Assembly: GCF_004522215.1 (NCBI RefSeq)
Contig: NZ_SDLR01000004.1
Coordinates: forward strand, 434,001 to 498,000
Reading direction: 5' to 3'
DNA from: Ammoniphilus sp. YIM 78166
Lineage (GTDB): Bacteria; Bacillota; Bacilli; Aneurinibacillales; RAOX-1
DNA length: 64,000 bases
Under the pieces are notes generated by a model, which saw only the letters and a program-made list of their open reading frames with translations, was not told the DNA's origin and ran no database searches. Below are positions 33,706-43,685 of this stretch, in pieces (position 1 is the stretch's first letter; every line of letters begins with the position of its first letter). The position numbers were made by a program, and so were the translations under genes.

Positions 33706-34350
33706 ATGAATAAGAAGCATATAGATAATAACGCTCTCTCGAATTTGATCAAACAAAGCATTACAGAAGATATTATCTTAGGCAAGATTCAGCCAGGGGA
33801 AAAGCTGATTGAAACGAAATATGCCGAAGAGTTTGGTACAAGCAGAGCTCCGATCCGTGAAGCTTTTTACCTTCTCACGCTAGAAGGCTTTGCCCAGAAA
33901 ATCCCGAGAAAAGGGACCGTCGTTCGCGGGTACACGGCGGAAGAGATAAAGGATTTGTTAGAAATTCGGATTTTTCTAGAGAATCTTGCCGTCGAGAAGC
34001 TCGAAGGAAAAGATATTACATCTTATCTAGAGAGAATGAGGGAAATTATGAGTCAAATGGAGGGTCAAGTCGGGAGTGATTATACCAAGTTAAATTATGA
34101 ATTCCATTATCAACTCATTCTCGCTTGTGAGAGTGAAGTGATTAAAAATATGTACTCCCGTTTAGGCACGCCTCTCTTATCGGTTCAAACGATGGCCTTT
34201 ATTGAAGAACAAGACATTAGAAGATCTTTAGCTGAGCATCGGGAAATTGTCCAATTGCTGCAGGACGACCGCATCCAAGAAGCGAAAGCCCTGTTAGATG
34301 CCCATAACCGAACGGTCTTCCCTCGGATTTCTAAGTACGTAACAAAATAG
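33706..34350 (+). CDS. GntR/FadR-type transcriptional regulator
   Basis: A 214-residue regulator: winged helix (residues 10-75, with KYAEEFGTSRAPIREAFYLLTLEGF) followed by an all-helical FCD ligand/metal domain. Probable metal-binding histidines are in EFHYQLI, AEHREI and DAHNRTV. FCD regulators sense organic acids, sugars acids or amino acids. No catabolic genes are directly attached, so the target is unknown; the small downstream gene may be in the same transcript. AGGAG lies 8 nt before the ATG. Confidence 0.9.
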   Translation: MNKKHIDNNALSNLIKQSITEDIILGKIQPGEKLIETKYAEEFGTSRAPIREAFYLLTLEGFAQKIPRKGTVVRGYTAEEIKDLLEIRIFLENLAVEKLEGKDITSYLERMREIMSQMEGQVGSDYTKLNYEFHYQLILACESEVIKNMYSRLGTPLLSVQTMAFIEEQDIRRSLAEHREIVQLLQDDRIQEAKALLDAHNRTVFPRISKYVTK

Positions 34351-34383
34351 GGTTGACATATTTTCACCGCGAGGAGGAACACT

Positions 34384-34638
34384 ATGGTTATTCCGATCGG
34401 TGAGGTGAAAACAATGAACAATAATCAAGATCATTTTGCGCGCCATGGAGGCGTCCATTTCTCTAATAATGTCGCACCTGAACAAATTAACGACTTTGTC
34501 CGCCAGCTTCCAGCGGGGAAGAGAGAAAGTTTATTTGAGGTATTGCAGCAGCTACAGCAAAATGGCCTTATTACCATCCATAATGACCATGTGTTTACAG
34601 ATGGAGAAGGAAATTTGGGTGGAAGTGAAGAGTGTTAA
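34384..34638 (+). CDS. Small acidic protein, unknown
   Basis: An 84-residue protein with no family I recognise. Its centre, APEQINDFVRQLPAGKRESLFEVLQQLQQNG, is helical; the N-terminal part holds several His and Asn, and the C-terminus is short and acidic. The start at 34384 has GAGGAGG 6 nt upstream; an internal ATG at 34414 also has GGTGAGGTG nearby. It lies 33 bp after the GntR-type gene and ends at a good terminator. Confidence 0.65.
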   Translation: MVIPIGEVKTMNNNQDHFARHGGVHFSNNVAPEQINDFVRQLPAGKRESLFEVLQQLQQNGLITIHNDHVFTDGEGNLGGSEEC

Positions 34639-34642
34639 AAGA

Positions 34643-34672
34643 AAAAGAGGGCTGATGAGCCCTCTTTTCTTC
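34643..34672 (+). terminator. Terminator after the small acidic protein
   Basis: AAAGAGGGCT (34644-34653) pairs with AGCCCTCTTT (34658-34667) around GATG, then TCTTCT. Confidence 0.88.
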
Positions 34673-34690
34673 TACTTAGAAATAAGTGAT

Positions 34691-34760
34691 TGATATATCG
34701 TTGAGATTGAGGGATATATCCAGAAGTTTGATGGATAAATCTCAAAACTTGATGGATATA
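34691..34760. repeat. Phased 21-nt array of GATA-centred words
   Basis: GATA starts at 34692, 34713, 34734 and 34755, exactly 21 nt apart, in the contexts TTGATATATC, GGGATATATCC, GATGGATAAAT and GATGGATATAAC. It fills the gap between a convergent pair, the small acidic gene and pbpG. Confidence 0.7.
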
Positions 34761-34766
34761 ACTAAC

Positions 34767-36812
34767 CTACCAATCAAACAACCTTTTCCAGAACGATTTT
34801 TCTGGCTCATTCCTAGCTTCATTCGCGGGTTGCTCAGGGTCCACGCCAGGTGGTAAATGCTCCGTACAATATTCTGTAGGTTCCGTTCCAGTAGAGAAAT
34901 AAACGAGCTCTTGAACCGGACAGTGAGCGGTTGCCAATTTCCCATTCTGCGGATTGATATAAACGGATTGGACGCCATCTGGAACTTCAAACAAGGACGG
35001 TGGACGATCGGCCAAAGCATTTTCCATAAACTCCGCCCACAACGGGACAGCTAACCGAGAATCATCAACGGGATCCATCTTGGTTCCTTCGTCATAACCT
35101 GTCCATACGGCTAGCGTAAGCTGAGGTGTAAAGCCAACCAGCCAAGAGTCATAGTCGGTGGTTCCTGTTTTTCCCGCCACCGGACGGTTCAATTGCGCGG
35201 AAACACGGTGAGCGGTTCCCCCTTCCTCGAATACCCCCTGCATGAGGTGCGTCAGCAAGAACGTGGAAACAGAGTCTGCGACCGGTGTCCGTAAGCCTTT
35301 TTCCTCGACGATCACTTTTCCCTCTTGATCTTCAATGCGTACGATAGCTATCGGTTCGACCTTTTCTCCTAGATTCGCAATCGTGGAGTAGGCAGTAGCC
35401 ATTTCCATTGGTGAAACGGGAACGGTTCCTAGAGCAAGAGAAGGGATGGCCGTCATCTTACTCTGGATGCCAAGTCGTTGGGCGGTTTCCACCAGCTTGT
35501 CTTCACCCAGCAGCATATGCGTCTTGACGGCATAAATGTTATCTGAACGAGCGATGGCTTGATGGAGATTAATAAACCCGTTAGGATAAGAATCCCCGAA
35601 GTTTCGCGGTACGTATTCCTGATTGTTTCCGTAGGTAAATACCGTGGGTTCACTTTTGAGCTCAGACAAAGGAGTAAATCCATTCTCGAGTGCAGCCAGG
35701 TACAAAAAAGGCTTGAAGCTTGAACCAGGCTGACGTTTCGCAAACACTCGATTATATTGGCTTTCTTTGTAATCACGGCCCCCAACCATCGCTTTGATCG
35801 CCCCTGTGTGAGGATCCATAGCGACTAAGGCGGCTTGCAGGGGACGATCCTTCGGCAAGTACTTCTCTACCGTTTGTTCTGCTTTTTCCTGCATGACCGG
35901 ATCTAGCGTCGTGTAAATTTTGAGTCCCCCGTGGATCAGTTGCTCTTCAGAAAGCTTATACTTTTCTTTGACTAGAAAGGTAATATAGTCTCGAAAGTAG
36001 GGTGCCATCACCCTTTGAGAAGAAGGGACTAATCCCGCAAGGTGAAGCTCTTGCGCATGGGCTTGATCGGCCTGTTCTTTTGTAATAAAGCCTTGGTCTA
36101 CCATGGCATTTAAGACAAGACGTTGACGCAGCTTGGCTTGGTCAAAATTCAGATAAGCCGAGTAAATGCCAGGCCCTTTAGGCGTTCCTGCAAGCAAGGA
36201 GGCTTCGGCTAGAGTCAGCTCGCTCACATCCTTGCCGAAATAAGTTTTGGAGGCGGCTTGAACGCCATAGGCTGCATGTCCGTAGTAAATTTGGTTTAAA
36301 TATAGCGCCATTAATTGATCTTTGGTGTAATTCAGTTCAAGCTGAATGGTCAGAATGGCTTCCTTGATTTTACGCTCCCAGGTTTTATCTAGGGTCAAGT
36401 AGAGGTTTCGGGCTAGCTGCTGGGTAATGGTACTAGCGCCTTGAACCTTGGCCATATGCTGGATGTCCACAACGATCGCTCGAGCTAAGCGAAGAAAGTC
36501 AAAGCCCACGTGGCTATAAAAGTTTTTATCCTCAATGGCGATCGTCGCCTGGATCAATTCGTTGGGGATTCTCTCGAGCGGAACCACCGTGCGATTTTCT
36601 CCGCCAAACAAGGTATCAATCACTTCCCCGTTTTCTGCATAGATGGACGTGGTCTGCTCTATGAAAGAAGGTGGAAGCGGCTGAGATCTCAGGTAAAGAA
36701 GAGTAAAAGTTAAGAGAATGGCAGAAACAAAAAGAGCAACAAGAGCTAGCATAAACAGCTTGCGAAAATAGCGAAAAATCCGAAGCAACGGGATGTTGCG
36801 TATGACTTCCAA
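34767..36812 (-). CDS. pbpG: Class A penicillin-binding protein (PBP2D/PbpG-like)
   Basis: A 681-residue bifunctional wall synthase: short cytoplasmic part, one membrane helix (about residues 20-45), GT51 glycosyltransferase domain (AIEDKNFYSHVGFD with the catalytic Glu, GASTITQQLARNLYL), and a transpeptidase domain with active Ser in PGSSFKPF, the RSDN triad and KTGTTDYDSW. The start TTG 36812 has AAGGGGGGAG 6 nt upstream; upstream ATGs lack a ribosome site. It is divergent from speE-speB, the same neighbourhood as B. subtilis pbpG (ywhE), a sporulation-associated PBP. Confidence 0.92.
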   Translation of the reverse strand: MEVIRNIPLLRIFRYFRKLFMLALVALFVSAILLTFTLLYLRSQPLPPSFIEQTTSIYAENGEVIDTLFGGENRTVVPLERIPNELIQATIAIEDKNFYSHVGFDFLRLARAIVVDIQHMAKVQGASTITQQLARNLYLTLDKTWERKIKEAILTIQLELNYTKDQLMALYLNQIYYGHAAYGVQAASKTYFGKDVSELTLAEASLLAGTPKGPGIYSAYLNFDQAKLRQRLVLNAMVDQGFITKEQADQAHAQELHLAGLVPSSQRVMAPYFRDYITFLVKEKYKLSEEQLIHGGLKIYTTLDPVMQEKAEQTVEKYLPKDRPLQAALVAMDPHTGAIKAMVGGRDYKESQYNRVFAKRQPGSSFKPFLYLAALENGFTPLSELKSEPTVFTYGNNQEYVPRNFGDSYPNGFINLHQAIARSDNIYAVKTHMLLGEDKLVETAQRLGIQSKMTAIPSLALGTVPVSPMEMATAYSTIANLGEKVEPIAIVRIEDQEGKVIVEEKGLRTPVADSVSTFLLTHLMQGVFEEGGTAHRVSAQLNRPVAGKTGTTDYDSWLVGFTPQLTLAVWTGYDEGTKMDPVDDSRLAVPLWAEFMENALADRPPSLFEVPDGVQSVYINPQNGKLATAHCPVQELVYFSTGTEPTEYCTEHLPPGVDPEQPANEARNEPEKSFWKRLFDW

Positions 36813-36889
36813 AAAGAACTCCCCCCTTCTCATTCCAATGAACATATCTATCACCAGTATGGGGAATTCTATTAATTCTTATACTTCTA

Positions 36890-36918
36890 TTGCATCCAGA
36901 GGACCGACCGAATATAAT
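36890..36918 (+). promoter_or_regulatory. Promoter of speE-speB
   Basis: TTGCAT (36890-36895), a 17-nt spacer and a perfect TATAAT (36913-36918). The leader to the speE ATG is close to 90 nt. Confidence 0.65.
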
Positions 36919-37012
36919 GTAATTTGTTGTTTGAAAAGGTATGGATATTCTTCTCAAGATAGACAAACACTACCGATAAATGTGGAAAATTAAAGGAAAT
37001 GAGGAATGAATC

Positions 37013-37843
37013 ATGGCAGGACTTTGGTTCACGGAGAAGCAAACAGAGAATTTCGGAATTACCATTAAGATCAATAAGACTTTACATACAGAGCAAACCG
37101 AATTTCAAAAATTAGATATGGTCGAAACCGAAGAGTTCGGCAACATGCTGTTGCTTGATGGTATGGTGATGACCAGCCAAGTCGACGAATTCGTATACCA
37201 TGAAATGGTGGCACATCCTGCTTTGCACACTCATCCGAATCCGAAGACCGTCTTGGTTGTCGGTGGTGGAGACGGCGGAGTAATTCGCGAAGTCCTAAAG
37301 CATGAGAGCGTAGAAAAAGCCGTTCTGGTTGAAATCGATGGAAAAGTGATCGAATACTCCAAGAAGTATCTACCTGAAATTGCAGGAGAGCTGGACAACC
37401 CACGCGTAGAAGTTAAAGTGGATGATGGCTTTATGCACATTATTAAGAGCAAAGATCTTTATGACGTGATCATGGTGGATTCTACAGAGCCTGTTGGACC
37501 TGCAGCTCCTTTGTTTGAGCGTGGTTTCTACCAAGGGATCTTCGAAGCGTTAAAGGAAGACGGAATTTTTGTTGCTCAAACCGATAATCCTTGGTTTAAG
37601 GCCGATCTAATCCAAAAGGTCAACAAAGATGTTCGCGAAATTTTCCCCATTACACGCACGTATATTGCCAATATCCCAACATATCCATCTGGCATGTGGA
37701 CGTTCACTTTAGGATCCAAGAAGCATGATCCATTAAACGTTAATGAAGCAGATATTAAGGATCTACCAACGAAGTACTATTCTCCTGAGCTTCACCATGC
37801 TAGCTTTAAGCTTCCTAAGTTTGTAAAAGCCTTGGTTGAGTAG
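37013..37843 (+). CDS. speE: Spermidine synthase
   Basis: A 276-residue polyamine aminopropyltransferase that moves the aminopropyl group of decarboxylated S-adenosylmethionine to putrescine. Conserved parts: [39 protein letters not shown] and [14 protein letters not shown] with the catalytic Asp. Cytoplasmic. speB follows after 12 bp, giving agmatine to putrescine to spermidine in one operon; an arginine decarboxylase is not in this window. Confidence 0.96.
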   Translation: MAGLWFTEKQTENFGITIKINKTLHTEQTEFQKLDMVETEEFGNMLLLDGMVMTSQVDEFVYHEMVAHPALHTHPNPKTVLVVGGGDGGVIREVLKHESVEKAVLVEIDGKVIEYSKKYLPEIAGELDNPRVEVKVDDGFMHIIKSKDLYDVIMVDSTEPVGPAAPLFERGFYQGIFEALKEDGIFVAQTDNPWFKADLIQKVNKDVREIFPITRTYIANIPTYPSGMWTFTLGSKKHDPLNVNEADIKDLPTKYYSPELHHASFKLPKFVKALVE

Positions 37844-37855
37844 GAGGAACTTACG

Positions 37856-38725
37856 ATGAGATTTGATGAAGCTTACTCCGGCAATATTTTTATTGGAGCT
37901 CAGCAAGATTACGAAAAAGCGCAAGCTGTGATCTACGGCATGCCTATGGACTTTACGGTAAGCTTCCGCCCGGGCTCTCGATTTGGCCCTGGACGCATCC
38001 GCGAGGTTTCCATTGGATTGGAGGAATACAGCCCTTACGTAGATCGCCATCTGGAAGAAGTTAATTACTTCGACGCGGGAGATATTCCTTTGGCATTTGG
38101 AAACCCAGGTCGAAGCTTAGAATTGATTGGGGATTATGTAGGGAAGCTGCTTTCCGACGGCAAGTTCCCGATTGGACTGGGCGGAGAGCACTTAGTCTCT
38201 TGGCCGATCATTCAGGAGATGTATAAGAAGTACCCAGATTTGGTGCTTTTCCATTTTGACGCGCATACAGACTTGCGCGATCATTATGAAGGAGAGCCTT
38301 TATCCCATGCGACGCCCATTAAAAAAGCATGCGACCTGATGGGTGGGAAAAATGTCTATTCCTTTGGTATTCGTTCCGGATTAAGAGAAGAGTTTGCTTG
38401 GGCGAAGGAAAACATGAATTTGTTTAAATTCGATGTTCTGGAGCCGTTAAAGCAAGTGCTTCCTACCATCGGTAATCGTCCTGTTTACCTAACGGTGGAT
38501 ATTGACGTGTTGGATCCTTCAGCGGCTCCTGGAACGGGAACCCTTGAAGCGGGGGGAATTACCTCTAAGGAATTGTTGGCTTCCATTCATGCGATTGGAG
38601 ACGCGGGGATCAACATTGTAGGGTGCGACCTGGTTGAAGTGGCTCCAGTTTATGACCCATCCGAACAAACCCAAATTGTAGCATCGAAGATCATTCGCGA
38701 AATGCTGCTTACGTTTATTAAATAG
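37856..38725 (+). CDS. speB: Agmatinase
   Basis: A 289-residue ureohydrolase that splits agmatine into putrescine and urea at a two-Mn centre. Metal ligands are in GGEHLVSWP, HFDAHTDLRD and DIDVLDPSAAPGTGT. Agmatinase rather than arginase is inferred from the PGTGTLEAGG context and from the speE partner. Ribosome site AGGAGG lies before the ATG; a terminator follows at 38735. Confidence 0.95.
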   Translation: MRFDEAYSGNIFIGAQQDYEKAQAVIYGMPMDFTVSFRPGSRFGPGRIREVSIGLEEYSPYVDRHLEEVNYFDAGDIPLAFGNPGRSLELIGDYVGKLLSDGKFPIGLGGEHLVSWPIIQEMYKKYPDLVLFHFDAHTDLRDHYEGEPLSHATPIKKACDLMGGKNVYSFGIRSGLREEFAWAKENMNLFKFDVLEPLKQVLPTIGNRPVYLTVDIDVLDPSAAPGTGTLEAGGITSKELLASIHAIGDAGINIVGCDLVEVAPVYDPSEQTQIVASKIIREMLLTFIK

Positions 38726-38734
38726 AGGATAATG

Positions 38735-38765
38735 AGATGACCTTAAGCGAGGTCATCTTTTTTTG
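38735..38765 (+). terminator. Terminator after speB
   Basis: AGATGACC (38735-38742) pairs with GGTCATCT (38751-38758), followed by a run of T. Confidence 0.88.
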
Positions 38766-38885
38766 TATTTAAAATCCATGTTACATTACTTAACACAAAT
38801 AATATGCAAAAATACAAAATGTTATATAACTATATTAGACAACGAAGTCAGGGAAAAAAAGAATGATAAAGGGTAGGTGTAGAGG

Positions 38886-40091
38886 ATGAAACTTGGGGAT
38901 CTAAGAAAAAGTGGTCACACGCCGTCGTTAGTTGCATCGTTCTTGTATTTTGATGTTAGTTTCATGATTTGGGTATTGCTCGGAGCACTAGGGGTGTTTA
39001 TCACTCAGGATTTTGGTCTCTCGGCTGCAGAAAAAGGGATGATTGTCGCTATTCCGATTCTAGGTGGTTCTATCTTCCGCATTGTCCTCGGAATTTTAAC
39101 CGATCGTATTGGACCTAGAAAAACCGCTATTGGCGGGATGGTGGTCACGATGGTTCCGCTGATTTGGGGTTGGCAGTTTGGTGCGAATATAGGTGAGCTT
39201 TATGCGATTGGTATTTTATTAGGTGTTGCGGGAGCTAGTTTTGCTGCAGCTCTTCCTATGGCTAGTCGCTGGTACCCTCCGCATCTTCAAGGGTTGGCGA
39301 TGGGGATCGCTGGAGCAGGGAACAGCGGAACGCTATTTGCGACCTTGTTTGGGCCAAGGATTGCTACAGCCTATGGCTGGCACGCAGTTTTCGGCTTTGC
39401 ACTTATTCCTCTAGTTCTTGTTTTTATTGCGTATTTGTTCATGGCTAAGGATGCACCATCTCAACCGGCACCTAAGCCTCTTAAGGAATACTTCGGTTTG
39501 TTCAAATTAAAAGATACGTGGTATTTCTGCTTGCTTTATAGTGTAACCTTTGGCGGTTTTGTTGGACTAACTAGTTTTCTTAGCATCTTCTTCGTAGATC
39601 AATATCAAGTGTCTAAAGTTACGGCTGGGGATTTCGTTACCCTATGCGTGGCAGCAGGAAGCTTCTTGCGTCCAGTCGGCGGCTATCTGGCAGATAAGTT
39701 TGGAGGAATTCGCGTCCTTACATTCCTGTTTATCGGGCTAGCGCTGATGATGTTTGGTGTGAGTCAGCTGCCAAGCTTCGCAGTCGTCATGGTGCTGCTT
39801 TTTATCGGAATGGGTTGCTTAGGAATGGGAAATGGGGCTGTATTCCAGTTGGTTCCACAACGTTTTCAAAAGGAAATTGGCATGATCACCGGTATTGTGG
39901 GAGCAGCTGGAGGCGTTGGTGGATTCTTTGTCCCTAACTTGCTTGGGACACTTAAACAGCTTACAGGAACGTATGCCACGGGATTCCTCGCATACTCCTG
40001 TGTGGGAATCGTAGCTTTATTAATCTTGATTTCTGCCCAATCTTCCTGGAAGAAGACGTGGAAACTGCAGGGGAACTCTGTACGTATCTAG
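38886..40091 (+). CDS. NarK-like MFS transporter
   Basis: A 401-residue twelve-helix carrier of the nitrate/nitrite porter branch of the MFS. The loop [12 protein letters not shown] between helices 2 and 3 and the glycine-rich helix signature [19 protein letters not shown], repeated in [15 protein letters not shown], are characteristic of NNP proteins. It may import nitrate or export nitrite; no nitrate reductase genes are nearby, so another anion is possible. It is a single gene with its own terminator; GTAGAGG abuts the ATG, a weak ribosome site. Confidence 0.85.
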   Translation: MKLGDLRKSGHTPSLVASFLYFDVSFMIWVLLGALGVFITQDFGLSAAEKGMIVAIPILGGSIFRIVLGILTDRIGPRKTAIGGMVVTMVPLIWGWQFGANIGELYAIGILLGVAGASFAAALPMASRWYPPHLQGLAMGIAGAGNSGTLFATLFGPRIATAYGWHAVFGFALIPLVLVFIAYLFMAKDAPSQPAPKPLKEYFGLFKLKDTWYFCLLYSVTFGGFVGLTSFLSIFFVDQYQVSKVTAGDFVTLCVAAGSFLRPVGGYLADKFGGIRVLTFLFIGLALMMFGVSQLPSFAVVMVLLFIGMGCLGMGNGAVFQLVPQRFQKEIGMITGIVGAAGGVGGFFVPNLLGTLKQLTGTYATGFLAYSCVGIVALLILISAQSSWKKTWKLQGNSVRI

Positions 40092-40096
40092 ATGAT

Positions 40097-40134
40097 AAAA
40101 ACCTTCTGAATCCATTTTAGAAGGTTTTTTTCTT
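40097..40134 (+). terminator. Terminator after the NarK-like gene
   Basis: AAAAACCTTCT (40097-40107) pairs with AGAAGGTTTTTT (40119-40130). Confidence 0.88.
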
Positions 40135-40201
40135 GTCTTCTTGTTTTTGCTATGAAAAATACCTAAAATAAGAAGAATATGAGAAAAATCTAGGTGATTC
40201 C

Positions 40202-40600
40202 ATGGAATTAGTGAAAATACATATTCGAACCCATATGAAGGAGCAGAATCAAATTCTCGAGCAGAATTGCTCAGGCAAGCTGTTTCCTAAAGGGGAGGGT
40301 TGGTATCTTGTATATAAAGAAGACTTGGGAGAGAATCAGCTGGTATCGACGACGATGAAGCTCTCCGCAGAAATGGTTACGATTATACGCACCGGTGCGA
40401 TCCGTATGAGACAGGAATACATCGTGGGGCAGTGGACGGAAGGGAAGTACGAAGGACCTTTTGGTGTCATGTGGATGGAAACGAGGACGGAATCCATCGA
40501 AGTAAGTGAACACAGAGTTTCCATGAAGTATCAGTTGAAGTTGAATGGGGATCATTTAGGACATTATGCAGTGGATATGAAGATGGAGGGTATATCATGA
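40202..40600 (+). CDS. ywiB: DUF1934 beta-barrel protein (YwiB-like)
   Basis: A 132-residue protein of the DUF1934/YwiB family, made of alternating beta strands that form a lipocalin-like barrel in solved members. The N-terminal VKIHIRTHM and the middle [11 protein letters not shown] are recognisable. No catalytic residues are known. It overlaps argS by 4 bp (ATGA), as is usual in Bacillales, so it is translated with argS, but its role is unknown. Confidence 0.88.
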   Translation: MELVKIHIRTHMKEQNQILEQNCSGKLFPKGEGWYLVYKEDLGENQLVSTTMKLSAEMVTIIRTGAIRMRQEYIVGQWTEGKYEGPFGVMWMETRTESIEVSEHRVSMKYQLKLNGDHLGHYAVDMKMEGIS

Positions 40601-42267
40601 ATATCGTTGAGAAAGTAAAAGAGTCCATTATAGAAGAAATTAAACAAGCGGCTGTTAAATCGGGAGTGGTAGAGGCGGAGCAGATCCCCTCTTTCGTTTT
40701 GGAAGTTCCTAAAGACAAAGCCCATGGTGATTATGCCACCAATATTGCCATGCAATTAACTAAGATCGCTCGCAAGCCGCCTCGCCAAATCGCGGAAGCC
40801 ATTCTAGAAAATTTAGATCAAGCGAAAGCAAACATCTCTAAGGTAGAGATTGCAGGCCCTGGCTTTATTAACCTTTATATGAATAATAGCTACCTAACCG
40901 ATGTGATCCCACAAGTTATTGCTGCAGGGGAAGGGTTTGGCCGCACGAACTTTGGTCAGGAGATGAAGATCCAGGTCGAGTTTGTCAGTGCTAATCCGAC
41001 AGGGAGCCTTCATTTGGGACATGCCCGCGGAGCGGCGGTAGGTGATGCGCTTTGCAACGTGCTGGACATGGCTGGCTTTAACGTGAGTCGTGAGTACTAT
41101 ATTAATGATGCAGGGAATCAGATTGCTAATCTTGCGTATTCCATCGAGGCTCGTTATATGCAAGCACTCGGTAAAGACTGGCCGATGCCGGAAGATGGGT
41201 ATCATGGGCAAGACATTATTGAGTTTGGACAAGAACTGGCTAAGGAAGCGGGAGACAAGTACGCCCGGTTGAGTGAGGAAGAAAGATTTCAGTTTTTCCG
41301 CGAATATGGCTTGGAAAAAGAGCTGGCGAAGCTAAAGAAGGACCTCAAAGATTTCGGAGTTGAATTTGATGTTTGGTTTAGCGAGACCTCTCTCTATGAA
41401 TCCGGGGCTGTCGTCAAGATTGTAGAGAAGCTTCGCGAGAGAGGCTTTATCTTCGAGGAAGAAGGAGCAACTTGGCTAAGATCTATGGACTTTGGCGATG
41501 ATAAAAATCGCGTGTTGATCAAGAATGATGGAAGCTATACGTATTTAACCCCGGACATTGCTTATCACCAGGATAAGTTTTCGCGCGGATTTGAGAAATT
41601 GATTAATATTTGGGGAGCTGACCATCACGGGTATATTCCAAGAATGAAGGCAGCAATGCAAGCGTTAGGCTATAATGCCGACCAGCTTCATGTGATCATC
41701 AACCAAATGGTGAGCTTGTACCAAGGCGGCGAAAAAGTGAAGATGTCCAAGCGGACAGGAAAAGCCGTTACCATGAGAGATTTAATGGAAGAGGTAGGTA
41801 CAGACGCAGTTCGTTATTTCTTCACCATGAGAAGCTCAGATGCTCACTTGGATTTCGATATGGATTTGGCTGTCTCGAAGTCTAACGAAAACCCTGTTTT
41901 CTATGTCCAATACGCGCATGCTCGGATTGCTAGCATATTCCGTAAGGCGGAAGAAGAGGGCATCGAGTGGAAAGGTGCGAAGGCTGACCTTAGCTTGATT
42001 ACTTCGGAGAAGGAAGTTGAACTACTGAAGAAGGTTGGACAATTCCCTGAGGAAATTAGTGTGGCTGCGGATCAATATGCTCCACACCGCATCGTGCGTT
42101 ATGCTCACGAACTGGCTACGCTGTTCCATAGCTTCTATAATGCAGAACACGTGGTAACAGAAGATCGTGCGTTGACGATTGCGCGTTTGAACCTCATGTT
42201 GGCGGTGCAAACCACGCTGCGCAATGCGTTGAGAGTAATTGGAGTTAGTGCTCCAGAGAAGATGTAA
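40597..42267 (+). CDS. argS: Arginyl-tRNA synthetase
   Basis: A 556-residue class-I synthetase charging tRNA-Arg. The HIGH motif appears as HLGHARGA (ATP site), and KMSKRTG is the KMSKS loop. The N-terminal Add1 domain (residues 1-110) and the C-terminal all-helical DALR anticodon domain (HARIASIF, then [19 protein letters not shown]) are complete. It overlaps ywiB and is followed by a terminator. Confidence 0.97.
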   Translation: MNIVEKVKESIIEEIKQAAVKSGVVEAEQIPSFVLEVPKDKAHGDYATNIAMQLTKIARKPPRQIAEAILENLDQAKANISKVEIAGPGFINLYMNNSYLTDVIPQVIAAGEGFGRTNFGQEMKIQVEFVSANPTGSLHLGHARGAAVGDALCNVLDMAGFNVSREYYINDAGNQIANLAYSIEARYMQALGKDWPMPEDGYHGQDIIEFGQELAKEAGDKYARLSEEERFQFFREYGLEKELAKLKKDLKDFGVEFDVWFSETSLYESGAVVKIVEKLRERGFIFEEEGATWLRSMDFGDDKNRVLIKNDGSYTYLTPDIAYHQDKFSRGFEKLINIWGADHHGYIPRMKAAMQALGYNADQLHVIINQMVSLYQGGEKVKMSKRTGKAVTMRDLMEEVGTDAVRYFFTMRSSDAHLDFDMDLAVSKSNENPVFYVQYAHARIASIFRKAEEEGIEWKGAKADLSLITSEKEVELLKKVGQFPEEISVAADQYAPHRIVRYAHELATLFHSFYNAEHVVTEDRALTIARLNLMLAVQTTLRNALRVIGVSAPEKM

Positions 42268-42287
42268 TTAAATATCACCATTTAATA

Positions 42288-42320
42288 AAAGACACGGTAT
42301 TCCACTGTGTCTTATTTTTT
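42288..42320 (+). terminator. Terminator after argS
   Basis: AAGACAC (42289-42295) pairs with GTGTCTT (42307-42313), followed by ATTTTTT. Confidence 0.8.
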
Positions 42321-42333
42321 GTGTTTTATATAA

Positions 42334-42358
42334 GAAACATATTTTTGTATATAAATAT
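42334..42358. promoter_or_regulatory. Operator-like site O1, upstream of the ABC-operon promoter
   Basis: AAACATATTTTTGTATATAAA is a variant of the 25-nt sequence that recurs at 42423, 48603 and 48698. It lies about 53-77 bp before the expected start point of the ABC operon. Confidence 0.5.
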
Positions 42359-42374
42359 TTTTTGGGCTAAAATA

Positions 42375-42404
42375 TTGACAAACAGTTTTGAAAAATAATA
42401 ATAT
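42375..42404 (+). promoter_or_regulatory. Promoter of the ABC importer operon
   Basis: A perfect TTGACA (42375-42380), an 18-nt spacer and TAATAT (42399-42404). Confidence 0.7.
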
Positions 42405-42422
42405 AGCACTATAAACAATATT

Positions 42423-42450
42423 AAAACATTGTTTTGTATTTAAAACAATG
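42423..42450. promoter_or_regulatory. Operator-like site O2, downstream of the ABC-operon promoter
   Basis: Contains CATTGTTTT-N6-AAAACAATG (42427-42450), a perfect 9-bp inverted repeat. The first 25 nt match the site at 48698 with 2 differences. Position is roughly +12 to +40, suited to repression. An IclR-type protein encoded nearby is the natural candidate. Confidence 0.65.
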
Positions 42451-42560
42451 GAAAGGAGTGTTGTTAAGGTAAAGTTAAGAGTTAATCTTTATTTTTTAAA
42501 AATTCGAAATAAATCAGCGATAATTTCAATGAACAAACCAATCCAAGGGGGAAAAGCAAA

Positions 42561-43610
42561 ATGAAAAAAAGACTATTCAATCTTTGCTTATCAGGATTAT
42601 TGCTTGCGGGATTAATAGGCTGTGGAACGGCCCAGAACTCATCTGGGGGTACTGCGCAAGGAACCGGATCGGAGGCTGCTTCGACAGAATCATCTACCAG
42701 CAATGCACCAGTTGCGATCCGTTATGGCGGTGGTTTCTCTACGGAAGAGAATCTTTGGCTAATGCAAATCGATCCATCCCTGACTCCGAATCAAGGCAAG
42801 ACCTATACGTTAGAAATGACTCAATTTCGAGCCAATGCAGACCGTCTTAATGCCTATCAAGCAGGGCAGATCGATGCTGGATCAATCGGTCAGGGTGCAG
42901 CCATTCTTTCAGCTTCGCAAGGGGTTCCAATTAAAGTTGTAGCAGGAATTGCAAAAGAAACCCCTGGAAAAGGATTTAATGCGCAATTTTTAGCGTTGAA
43001 AGACTCAGGGATTAGTTCTGCTGCAGATCTAAAGGGAAAAACGATAGGTATTCCGGATTTTAAATCGCCGACGGATATGTGGGCTCGTGCAGCTGTAAGG
43101 TCTGTGGGGCTTAATCCGGATGCGGATGTGAAATATGCCATTATCCCAATTCCTTCTATGTTGGAAGCGGTTAAATCAAAGAAAATTGATGTAGGGATGT
43201 TTCCTTCTGAGTATGCTGTAAAAGCCGAACAAAGTGGTGAATTCACGCAAGTATTCACTTCAAAAACGGGAGTGAATGTAGATGAGGACTTTTATGTCAT
43301 GTTTATGAATCCTGAATTTATGGAGAAAAACCAGCAAGCGGTTAAGGACTTCCTGGCCGATTATGTGGCTGCTACTAAATATTATCTAGAAAACGAAAAG
43401 GAAGTGCGCCAGAAGCTGATTGACGCAGGGAAGGTAAAAAGTGAACCGGAATTTTACTTGAATGTGAAGGATTTTAACAGGTCAGAGACTGCATCGCTCA
43501 ATCAAGAGGGCTGGAAGAAAATCCAGGATATTCTCATTGAGGAAAAGTGGATTGACAAGGCGGTCGATCTAGAGCAACTCCTGGACACGAGCTTATTGCC
43601 CAATCCATAA
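42561..43610 (+). CDS. ABC transporter substrate-binding lipoprotein (SsuA/NMT1-like)
   Basis: A 349-residue extracytoplasmic solute receptor. The lipoprotein signal ends LLAGLIGC with Cys21 as lipidation site, followed by a Ser/Thr/Gly-rich linker. The mature part is of the NMT1/SsuA (taurine, sulfonate, thiamine precursor, phthalate) type: GQIDAGSIGQGAAI and LKGKTIGIPDFKSPTD. With its ATPase and two permeases it forms an importer; by context the ligand is probably an aromatic or sulfonated compound degraded by the downstream genes. First gene of the operon, after a 150-nt leader with two operator-like sites. Confidence 0.9.
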   Translation: MKKRLFNLCLSGLLLAGLIGCGTAQNSSGGTAQGTGSEAASTESSTSNAPVAIRYGGGFSTEENLWLMQIDPSLTPNQGKTYTLEMTQFRANADRLNAYQAGQIDAGSIGQGAAILSASQGVPIKVVAGIAKETPGKGFNAQFLALKDSGISSAADLKGKTIGIPDFKSPTDMWARAAVRSVGLNPDADVKYAIIPIPSMLEAVKSKKIDVGMFPSEYAVKAEQSGEFTQVFTSKTGVNVDEDFYVMFMNPEFMEKNQQAVKDFLADYVAATKYYLENEKEVRQKLIDAGKVKSEPEFYLNVKDFNRSETASLNQEGWKKIQDILIEEKWIDKAVDLEQLLDTSLLPNP

Positions 43611-43685
43611 GCAGGAATATTCTTGGGGCAGGCTGTCTGCTTGCCCGTATCCATACTCTCAAAAAAGTTGAAGGAGGAAATGACT

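Noticed and set aside
34353..34358. TTGACA as a promoter for the small acidic gene
   Set aside because: No -10 follows at 16-18 nt; the stretch instead leads straight into the ribosome site.
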